Assembly (NCBI GenBank): GCA_003225215.1
Contig: QIBC01000024.1
Location: 1-39,212, forward strand
Direction of reading: 5' to 3'
DNA length: 39,212 bases
From: Acidobacteriota bacterium
GTDB taxonomy: Bacteria > Acidobacteriota > Terriglobia > Terriglobales > Acidobacteriaceae
Both the position numbers and the translations under genes were made by a program. Shown piece by piece: positions 15,442-21,551 of the stretch. Under the pieces are notes generated by a model. That model ran no database searches and was not told the origin of the DNA. It saw only the letters and a program-made list of their open reading frames with translations. The first letter of the stretch is position 1, and every line of letters starts with the position of its first letter.

Positions 15442-15900
15442 TCACAGGCGCGCGGAATTGAGCACAGGATCAAGAAGCAGACTCCGCGCCTCCTGGGCGG
15501 TAAGTGGCCGATCTGCCGAGTAAAACTCGACGCCACTTCGTCCCATACGCATCGACAAGATCCCTCCCTCAGGCGCCCCCGCGCTATTGTCATTCATGCG
15601 GGCGAACTCATAGCGAACAATGTGGCTTCCGATCTCCGCGTCTATACGAACTTCAAGACCCGAGTCAGGATTTCTGATCCGATATTTCATCGGGCCAGGC
15701 TCATCAAATGAGACCGACCCTGCGTGATCGTTAAACGCGTCGATGTCCTGCTGAAGCTCCTTCCCCAGTAACTCCCAGTGTCGAAGAGCTGCATCGCCGA
15801 AGGCTAGCTCGTTGTTGATTGGGTTGGCGCTCACGATTCTGTTGATGAACCCAGGAGCAGTTTCAGATGCCTGCGACAGATTCTCAAAGAGCCCCGACAC
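15442..15900 (-). CDS. Hypothetical protein inserted between ffh and the rpsP remnant
   Basis: A 152-codon frame starting with GTG at 15900. It encodes a soluble protein with a helical first third (LFENLSQASETAPGFINRI) and a beta-rich remainder (YRIRNPDSGLEVRIDAEIGSHIVRYEFARM). No family recognised. An AGGAGG lies upstream, inside a dispersed repeat. It is in the same frame as the downstream rpsP remnant, from which a single TGA divides it. Codon use and amino-acid balance look like a genuine gene. Its position inside a normally tight ribosomal operon suggests insertion or rearrangement. Confidence 0.6.
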   Translation of the reverse strand: MSGLFENLSQASETAPGFINRIVSANPINNELAFGDAALRHWELLGKELQQDIDAFNDHAGSVSFDEPGPMKYRIRNPDSGLEVRIDAEIGSHIVRYEFARMNDNSAGAPEGGILSMRMGRSGVEFYSADRPLTAQEARSLLLDPVLNSARL

Positions 15901-15901
15901 C

Positions 15902-16106
15902 TGTCATGCTGAGCCCTCCTTTGGGCGAAGGATCTCCCGGAATGCGTCAGGTGTGAACGTTCTGTCACGGCTTTTCGGCCTGAAATTCTGTGTTTATCTC
16001 AGGAAGGAACAAACCAAGTTGATCGCCAAAGAGCCGCGAAATTGCATTTAAGTTCGACACATCCCGGGAGATCCTTCGCCCAAAGACGGGCTCAGGATGA
16101 CAGTGT
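15902..16106. repeat. Inverted pair of a dispersed hairpin repeat (GTCATnCTGAGCCC family)
   Basis: One copy at 15902-15942 reads GTCATGCTGAGCCC, a short divergent stretch, then TTGGGCGAAGGATCTCCCGG. The other, at 16060-16106, is its reverse complement with CATCCTGAGCCC and GGGCGAAGGATCTCCCGG. The two copies bracket about 120 bp with no gene. Sequences of this type recur between genes in Acidobacteriota. Here they mark the 3' side of ffh and the 5' end of the inserted orphan gene. Confidence 0.75.
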
Positions 16107-16144
16107 TGATGACAGTGTTAGAGATAGCCCTGCAGAAAAATAGC

Positions 16145-16200
16145 GAAACGCTCTTCTTGAAACGCTCTTCTTGAAACGCTCTTCTTGAAACGCTCTTCTT
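16145..16200. repeat. Four tandem copies of a 14-bp unit
   Basis: GAAACGCTCTTCTT occurs four times head to tail with no mismatch (16145-16158, 16159-16172, 16173-16186, 16187-16200), followed by a partial fifth copy starting GAAA. It sits just past the 3' end of ffh (24 bp from the stop codon), outside any gene. Such exact arrays vary in copy number and also trip short-read assemblers. Confidence 0.92.
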
Positions 16201-16223
16201 GAAATGCCTGATCCCGAAACGCC

Positions 16224-17582
16224 TCACCTGAACCGCATTCCTGCCAACCTGCGCGAGAATCCGCCGCCTTTGCTCAAGCTCTTGAACTGCTTCTTCATCA
16301 TGGCGTACTGCTTGAGCAACTGATTGACCTCCTGCACGCTCGTACCCGAGCCGCGAGCGATGCGTTTGCGACGGTTTCCGTTGATAGCTTCGTGGTGGTT
16401 GCGCTCATAGGGCGTCATCGAGTTAATGATGGCTTCCACGCGATTTAATTCTTTGTCGTCCACTTTGTCGGCCATTCCCTGAATTCCCGCAAAGGGACCG
16501 ACGCTCGGGAGCATCTTCACGATGCTCTGCAACGAACCGAGCTTCTTGATCTGCCGCAGTTGCTCGCGAAAATCTTCGAGCGAAAAGCCATCGCCGCTGA
16601 GCGCTTTCCTGGCGAACTCTTCCGACTTCTTGGCGTCAAGCTTTTCCTGCGCCTTCTCGACAAGCGACAGAATGTCGCCCATGCCCAGAATGCGGCCGGC
16701 GATGCGGTCGGGATGGAAGGGCTCGAGGGCATCGTATTTCTCGCCGACGCCCAAAAACTTGATCGGCTGTCCGGTAACGTTGCGGATCGATAGCGCCGCG
16801 CCGCCACGCGCGTCGCCATCCATCTTGGTAAGGATCACTCCGGTCAAACTCAGCTTCTTGTGAAACTCGTTTGCGGAGTTTACCGCGTCTTGTCCGGTCA
16901 TCGCATCGGCAACAAACAGGATCTCCTGCGGACTCAGCAGCTTCTTCAAGACCTGCATTTCGTCCATCAGCTCGTCGTCAATGTGCAAACGGCCGGCGGT
17001 ATCGACAATCAGCACATCGCAGCCCGAGTTCTGAGCTTCACGCCGAGCTTCCTTCGCCAGCCGCTCGACCACGGCCGTGGACCCTTCGCCCTCTACCTTG
17101 CCCTCATAAATATTCGCGCCGATGGCATTGGCAACGACCTTCAACTGCTCGCGCGCAGCCGGACGATACACGTCCACCGACACCAGCATGGGACGATGTC
17201 CGCCCTTCTTGAACCATTGCGCCAGCTTTCCCGATGAAGTCGTCTTGCCCGAACCCTGCAAGCCGGCCATGAGGACGACCGTCGGGGGCTGCGATCCGAA
17301 CCTGATCTTGGCAGTGTCCCTACCCAGGATATTGACCAGTTCTTCATGGACAATTTTGACCACCTGCTCGGTCGGAGAGATTTGGAGCATCACCTCCGAG
17401 CCAAGGGCTTTCTCGCGAATGTGCTCGACCAGCTCTTTCACAACTTTGAAGTTGACGTCGGCTTCGAGCAGCGCCAGTCGGATCTCGCGCAGCGCCTCCT
17501 GCATGTTCTCTTCAGTAAGGCGGCCCTGGCCACGCAGGTTCTTGAAAGTGCGTTGCAGTTTTTCGGAAAGATTCTCAAACAT
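16224..17582 (-). CDS. ffh: Signal recognition particle GTPase Ffh (SRP54)
   Basis: Binds signal sequences on translating ribosomes and SRP RNA, and delivers membrane proteins to FtsY. The 452 residues cover the N helical bundle (1-95), the G domain with P-loop GLQGSGKTT (107-115), DTAGR (194-198) and TKMDG (252-256), and the M domain from about 300 with the Met-rich QGMADKVDD region and the RNA-binding segment GSGTSVQEVNQLLKQY. The start is ATG at 17582. It heads the ribosomal operon. Full length; the lesion lies downstream. Confidence 0.97.
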   Translation of the reverse strand: MFENLSEKLQRTFKNLRGQGRLTEENMQEALREIRLALLEADVNFKVVKELVEHIREKALGSEVMLQISPTEQVVKIVHEELVNILGRDTAKIRFGSQPPTVVLMAGLQGSGKTTSSGKLAQWFKKGGHRPMLVSVDVYRPAAREQLKVVANAIGANIYEGKVEGEGSTAVVERLAKEARREAQNSGCDVLIVDTAGRLHIDDELMDEMQVLKKLLSPQEILFVADAMTGQDAVNSANEFHKKLSLTGVILTKMDGDARGGAALSIRNVTGQPIKFLGVGEKYDALEPFHPDRIAGRILGMGDILSLVEKAQEKLDAKKSEEFARKALSGDGFSLEDFREQLRQIKKLGSLQSIVKMLPSVGPFAGIQGMADKVDDKELNRVEAIINSMTPYERNHHEAINGNRRKRIARGSGTSVQEVNQLLKQYAMMKKQFKSLSKGGGFSRRLAGMRFR

Positions 17583-18046
17583 AGGACTGGAGATGATTTT
17601 AACCGTTCATGAATTTCGCGGGGTCGCTAAGCGTCAGATCGCAAAAAATAGGTCTTCGAGCAGTGGATACGTCAGTAGTAGGACGGTCCAAGGAGAATCC
17701 TGAACCGAGTCCCATCCTAGGACTGTCATGCCTCGCTCCGCCGCGACATCGTATGTAGTCTTCCGCTTCACGCGGAGCGGGGGATCTGCTTTTCTTGCGG
17801 AGATAGGCGGCGATTCGTGGGCTGGCCCGTGGGATCTGTCCAACAGGCTATCTGCAAAAAGAGCGCGACGGCTGGGATCAGGTCACTATGAGCAGCCACT
17901 ACACTCAGTGGCTTTGTTAAGAAAGTTTAAGAATTTTTCCCCTGCCCCCATTTCAAATTGGGCACGGCATGAGAACCAGAGCAGGCATCTAAACCTAGTC
18001 AACCCAACGATTGATTTGGAGTGACGCATCCACGCAAGGAGAAAGA
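17583..18046. other. Non-coding stretch between ffh and a small secreted-protein gene
   Basis: This 464-bp stretch separates divergent genes and must hold the ffh promoter (left) and the promoter of the 18047 gene (right). A short minus-strand frame at 17634-17843 is not supported: it has no family match I recognise and looks like the repeat-derived frames common in this phylum. A short inverted piece (CCGCTTCACGCGGAGCGGG) lies near 17763-17781. A ribosome site, AAGGAG, sits at 18037-18042 just before the next gene. Nothing else was identified. Confidence 0.5.
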
Positions 18047-18370
18047 ATGAAGAGGGTTATTCGCAACATTGGTTCCCTGCTCTTGGCTGGAATCATCACC
18101 GCACCTGTTGCCTTGTATGCACAAGACAGAGATCACGATCGCGACGATCATAATCGCGACAAGAACTCCCGGGTCTACGATCCTTATCGGCACGACTACC
18201 ATAACTGGAACGATGATGAGGACCGAACTTATCGGCAATGGTACGGGCAAACCTACAATGGCCGCGACTATCGTGATTACAAGAAGCTCAGCAAGAAAGA
18301 TCAGCGGGCTTACTGGACCTATCGCCACGATCATGACAAAGATCACGACCACGACAACGACCGTCACTGA
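18047..18370 (+). CDS. Small secreted His/Asp-rich protein
   Basis: A 107-residue protein with a signal peptide (MKRVIRNIGSLLLAGIITAP, cleaved near ALYAQD). The mature part opens with RDHDRDDHNRDKN, has a Tyr/Arg-rich middle (YDPYRHDYHNW, DYRDYKKLSKKDQRAYWTY) and ends with RHDHDKDHDHDNDRH. The alternating His/Asp blocks at both ends could bind metal ions, but this is inference only. The ATG at 18047 was preferred to an in-frame start at 18011 because AAGGAG lies 5 nt upstream and the signal peptide starts there. No family name is certain. Confidence 0.72.
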   Translation: MKRVIRNIGSLLLAGIITAPVALYAQDRDHDRDDHNRDKNSRVYDPYRHDYHNWNDDEDRTYRQWYGQTYNGRDYRDYKKLSKKDQRAYWTYRHDHDKDHDHDNDRH

Positions 18371-18391
18371 TAATGATTGGGAAGTCCGGAG

Positions 18392-18413
18392 CGCCGGGCG
18401 CTCTCGCCCGGCG
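18392..18413. repeat. GC-rich hairpin repeat, copy 1
   Basis: CGCCGGGCG (18392-18400) and CGCCCGGCG (18405-18413) form a perfect 9-bp stem with a CTCT loop, followed by TACCAGGATCTG. It lies about 20 bp after the stop of the His/Asp-rich protein gene and could act as a terminator, but lacks a U-tract. Related copies occur at 19864-19990. Confidence 0.75.
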
Positions 18414-18620
18414 TACCAGGATCTGAATAGATCAACAAGAAGCTATCTCATAAATATTCGAGCTAGTGAAATCGCTGAGCGTCAACCGACTTCAGCTTCC
18501 GGTTTGCCCGTCATTCGCCCGGATTATTTAGGCAATCTCGGTCATGAGTGTAAACGCCTGATTGCGGCAACAATGTGGAAAACGCCTTAACTTTGGCGTA
18601 CAGTTCTCGCGTTTGTGACA

Positions 18621-19682
18621 ATGAGACAGTTCTGCGTGCTCCTGCTGGTTGCAGGTCAGATGCCTGCCTATGGACAGCAGGCGTGGCACTGGAAGGAATA
18701 CATATATGAGCGGGACGGATTTGCCGTAACCCTGCCCCAGGCACCGAATCCGCATACCGACCCGAATCTTCCCTCGGCGACCGTCTATACCATCCATCTT
18801 TCGGTTGAGAGCGCTTTGAGCATACGGGCCCTGCCGGACCCGCGGTCATGTACCGACACCTTGGGGCAACTGAAAAGTGGCGCCCTTGCCGGTAAGCAGC
18901 CGGGAGTGGACTTGGCGAGCGTCAAGGAGATTTCGGTGGCCGGATACTCGGGGGTCGAGTATTCCACCCATAGGCCGGACTGGAATACATATGAGCGCTA
19001 TGTATGCGCTAACGGGAGCTACTACATTTTCACAGCCAGGTGGCCAAGCGACAAGGTACGACCCGTGGTCATCGACCGCATCGTCGGGTCGCTGCGTCTA
19101 CTCGGCACGGGCGCAGCGCCTTCCGATATTGTGCAGGCGCCTTTTAAGCCCGGAGAAACCCGACCGGATTCGGGGCGAGTTTCCGGGAGGGAATACAAGA
19201 ACGAGTTCTTTGGATTTGCCTATACGCTGCCGGAAGGATACGCCGCAACAACGCCGTCGCCTGAGTTTACGAAATTCATCGAGGCGCCTAATTCCTTCCT
19301 ACTCATATACTCAAGCGCCAGTCCGTCCGATGCGAGGAAGATAACCGGTCTGGTAGCAATCACCGCATGGAGCGCGCGTTCGTTATGGTGGAAGGACTGG
19401 CACGGAAAGACGGGCGGGGATTATCTGACCAAGCTCCGAACCGTAGCGCCCCCCGGAACTCGCTATTTCGAAGCCGCCGGACCTGTGAGAGAAAGGAAGA
19501 TCGCAGGACGCATCTTTTATGAAGCCGATGCGGTCGCGAGCCACACGTCCGGAATGCTGCAAGGATTCCAGGCCAATCTCGCAATTATCGAGCGTGGTTT
19601 TGTCCTCAGTTTCATCTTTCAGGCCGACACGCGAAAGAATCTGGACGGGTTGTTGGACAGCATGAATTCGCTGAAATTCTGA
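18621..19682 (+). CDS. Secreted hypothetical protein with two similar halves
   Basis: A 353-residue protein with a signal peptide (MRQFCVLLLVAGQMPAYGQQ). It appears to contain two copies of one fold: YERDGFAVTLPQAP (about 29-42) and NEFFGFAYTLPEGY (about 195-208) occupy matching places, each followed by a beta-rich stretch, and the first copy ends in a helix like VVIDRIVGSLRLL, the second in NLDGLLDSMNSLKF. This layout is common in acidobacterial secreted proteins of unknown function. The ATG at 18621 was chosen over a GTG two codons earlier because it starts the signal peptide. No enzyme motif is visible. Confidence 0.7.
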   Translation: MRQFCVLLLVAGQMPAYGQQAWHWKEYIYERDGFAVTLPQAPNPHTDPNLPSATVYTIHLSVESALSIRALPDPRSCTDTLGQLKSGALAGKQPGVDLASVKEISVAGYSGVEYSTHRPDWNTYERYVCANGSYYIFTARWPSDKVRPVVIDRIVGSLRLLGTGAAPSDIVQAPFKPGETRPDSGRVSGREYKNEFFGFAYTLPEGYAATTPSPEFTKFIEAPNSFLLIYSSASPSDARKITGLVAITAWSARSLWWKDWHGKTGGDYLTKLRTVAPPGTRYFEAAGPVRERKIAGRIFYEADAVASHTSGMLQGFQANLAIIERGFVLSFIFQADTRKNLDGLLDSMNSLKF

Positions 19683-19685
19683 AGA

Positions 19686-19726
19686 GATTTCACAGCCAAA
19701 CAACAAGAGATTGCTGGCGTGAAATC
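19686..19726 (+). terminator. Possible hairpin terminator
   Basis: GATTTCACAGCC (19686-19697) pairs with GGCGTGAAATC (19716-19726) with one bulge, starting 3 bp past the stop of the two-halved secreted protein gene. No T-run follows on the plus strand, so termination is possible rather than shown. The rest of 19683-20006 has no gene; it holds this hairpin and the repeats at 19864-19990. Confidence 0.4.
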
Positions 19727-19863
19727 GCATTGTGCTCAAAATCCTGCCGAAGCAGTCAAAACGCGTAGTCGCCTGTTATCAGCAGTTCCACAGCTTCCAC
19801 GATCCCGTTCGCCACCGGGAATGGTTGAGATGAGTTAAAGTAATTTCATGGATCATCTGGGCA

Positions 19864-19990
19864 CGCCGGGCGGGGACGCCCGGACGCTCCGTAAGTTTTC
19901 TGTGGACGCTGGCGTACCAGGATGTCCGCAAGGAGGACTTGTTGAGAATGTATAGGCTTGCTCGAACGCCGGCCGGGGGCGCCCGGCGCT
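19864..19990. repeat. GC-rich hairpin repeats, copies 2 and 3
   Basis: Copy 2 (19864-19890) reads CGCCGGGCG, GGGA, CGCCCGGACGCTCCG. Copy 3 (19967-19992) reads CGCCGGCCGGGGGCG followed by CCCGGCGCTCC. Both share the core and the GCTCC flank with copy 1 at 18392-18413, and the GGCGTACCAGGAT flank of copy 1 recurs at 19911-19923. They form a dispersed palindromic family in the gap between two converging genes. Confidence 0.65.
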
Positions 19991-20006
19991 CCGGGATTCA
20001 TTCCGC

Positions 20007-20222
20007 CTACGCGGTTATCAGATTCAAGAGTTGTACCGTTTCGGGAAGATTCCCGGTTTCCTTGTAATCGAAAAGCTTGGCTCCATCTTTGAATATCTGC
20101 AGTTGCCCGGGCGGACCGGAGCGCACCTTCACCTCAATCCCTTTTTCGGCAGCTGCTTTGCGCAGGCTCACGGCCGCGCGGCGCAGGTCGAATCAAAACA
20201 AGCAGCGTCGAACTTCAATCAT
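20007..20222 (-). CDS. Candidate Rdx/SelW-like selenoprotein with in-frame TGA (CxxU)
   Basis: Reading through one TGA gives 71 codons: MIEVRRCLFUFDLRRAAVSL, a helical stretch to GIEVKVRSGPPGQ, then LQIFKDGAKLFDYKETGNLP and a C-terminal helix. This follows the SelT/SelW/SelH (Rdx) thioredoxin-like pattern, in which a CxxC or CxxU redox motif lies just after the first strand and a DGxxxFxxxETGxxPE segment ends the fold. Here C7 and codon 10 (TGA, 20195-20193) make CxxU. The ATG at 20222 overlaps the stop of the upstream deacetylase gene (ATGA), and the frame ends in TAG at 20009-20007. A hairpin of bacterial SECIS type follows the TGA. Alternatives are a Cys-to-stop mutation or sequencing error, leaving a pseudogene. 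No selABCD genes are in this window. Confidence 0.72.
20160..20179 (-). promoter_or_regulatory. Putative bacterial SECIS hairpin
   Basis: In the message, 14-33 nt after the TGA, GCGCGGC pairs with GCC-U-GCGC: seven base pairs with one bulged U and a five-base loop CGUGA. The loop lies 21-25 nt past the UGA and has a G as its second base. Known bacterial SECIS elements place the apical loop about 16-37 nt downstream of UGA with a G near its start, so size and place fit. The local GC content makes chance hairpins likely, so this is supporting evidence only. Confidence 0.5.
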
Positions 20223-21220
20223 GCGTCTTTTCTCCAGATTGCCTGCGCGGCGAGAATTGTATTCACGTGAATAGTGACAGTGTCCTCGACGTTGCGCGCG
20301 TATCCTCCCGCGTACGTGACCATCACCGGAATTGAGCGGGCGTTGGCTACTTTAAAGACTAACTCATCTCGCTGTTTAAGCCCCTCGATGGTCAGCGCCA
20401 GGCCTCCAAGCTGGTCCTCGCGATACGGATCAGCTCCGGCAACGTAGCAGAGCAAGTCGGGCGTGAACTGCCGCAGACCGGAACTCAGAGCTTGGTCGAG
20501 CCAGGCAAGATATTCGGAATCGGTGGTTCCATCCGGCAGGTTCACGTCGATCGATGAAGGTGGCTTGTACGCGGGATAGTTATTCTGCTGATGCAGCGAG
20601 ATCGTGAAGACCTCGTCTTCGTCCGCTATCGAAGCGGCCGTACCGACCTCGGCCTTTATTTGGGCTGCAGAAAAGCTCGGCAGTGGCTTCGCTTTCGGAG
20701 TCTTGGGCGGAAAGATCGCGGCGGTCCCGTTACCATGATGCACGTCGCAATCAACCGTCATGGCCCGCCGGATGCGACCGAGCTTCTGCATTTTGCGGAT
20801 GGCGATAGCGACGTCATGAATCATGCAAAAGCCCTCGCCGTGATCCGGATAAGCGTGGTGGAATCCGCCGCCGATGTTGAAGCAGATTCCATCGGCGAGT
20901 GCGCGCTCCGCAGCCAGGATGGATCCGCCCGCGGCAAGCCAGAAGGCCCTGACCAACTCCGGCGAATATGGCAGTTCCATTTGCATCTCTTCATGCGCGC
21001 TCAATCTTCCATGCGCCAGGCGCTCGACGTATCCGCCGCTGTGTACCAGGCGAACATCATCGTCAGAGGCAGGAGCAGGTTGGATAAAATCAGTATCGTC
21101 AGCTTCGCCGGTTTCGAGCAGCCGGTCGTGAATCATCCGGTACTTCTCGGCTGGGAAGACATGTGCGCCTATCGGCAGGTAGTAGTCCTTGCTGTAAATA
21201 AGGCGGAAAGGCAGGCGCAT
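20219..21220 (-). CDS. Histone deacetylase-family (AcuC/HDAC) deacetylase
   Basis: A zinc hydrolase of 333 residues, presumed to remove acetyl or related acyl groups from lysines, polyamines or small molecules. It has the paired histidines (H121, H122 in GGGFHHAYPDHGEGFC), the metal ligands D159 and H161 in DCDVHHGNGT and D264 in AGADPY, and a late YAGGY segment. Between about 171 and 200 it has a Pro/Lys/Ala-rich insert (starting PPKTPKAKPLP) not usual at this place in bacterial relatives. The ATG at 21220 was chosen because residues encoded upstream look like a non-coding lead. Its stop overlaps the start of the candidate selenoprotein, so the two form a transcription unit. Confidence 0.9.
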   Translation of the reverse strand: MRLPFRLIYSKDYYLPIGAHVFPAEKYRMIHDRLLETGEADDTDFIQPAPASDDDVRLVHSGGYVERLAHGRLSAHEEMQMELPYSPELVRAFWLAAGGSILAAERALADGICFNIGGGFHHAYPDHGEGFCMIHDVAIAIRKMQKLGRIRRAMTVDCDVHHGNGTAAIFPPKTPKAKPLPSFSAAQIKAEVGTAASIADEDEVFTISLHQQNNYPAYKPPSSIDVNLPDGTTDSEYLAWLDQALSSGLRQFTPDLLCYVAGADPYREDQLGGLALTIEGLKQRDELVFKVANARSIPVMVTYAGGYARNVEDTVTIHVNTILAAQAIWRKDA

Positions 21221-21284
21221 CAGGCAATTCCGAATTTGTATTGTAGCTTCCGAACGCCCGGGAGTTGTGCGGCGCACTGCAACT

Positions 21285-21499
21285 GCGAAACCAAAAGCTC
21301 ACGCAGATGAACGCCGATTAAGGGATTCACGCCGATCTTTTGAGGATTGTGCCTTGACCTGCCATCCCTGGTTCGAATTCCCCGTAAATAAAACCGGTAG
21401 ATGTCGGGAGGAGAGTTCGAGCAGCTTGACGCTCACTCCCAAAACAATCCGAGTGAATCCATAAGTTAGCGTCAGTCTGCGTGAGCTTTTGGTTTTGCG
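21285..21499. repeat. Inverted repeat element upstream of priA
   Basis: The left arm (about 21285-21310) contains AACCAAAAGCTCACGCAGA; its complement lies at about 21475-21499, with one or two mismatches. The arms bracket about 165 bp with no gene. It occupies most of the 330-bp gap between the deacetylase and priA promoters. No transposase is present, so it is at most a short non-autonomous or palindromic repeat. Confidence 0.7.
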
Positions 21500-21551
21500 G
21501 TTCCGTTTTATCTCTCACATACCAGCATGGGTTTAGAGTAGCTGTTAGCCG

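Noticed and set aside
15442-15444. TGA between the orphan gene and bS16 as another selenocysteine codon
   Set aside because: No redox motif surrounds it and the downstream codons are not continuous with the upstream protein.
17634-17843. Short minus-strand frame in the ffh upstream gap
   Set aside because: 69 codons, no ribosome site and no recognised family; likely repeat-derived.
18011-18590. Overlapping frames on both strands across the His/Asp-rich gene
   Set aside because: They arise from the repetitive GAC/CAC codons of the real gene; Val/Ile-rich antisense runs are an artefact of this composition.
21362-21395. GGTTCGAATTCC-like stretch resembling a tRNA T-arm
   Set aside because: The bases on either side of the TTCGAAT loop do not pair into a 5-bp stem, and no acceptor or anticodon arm can be drawn around it.
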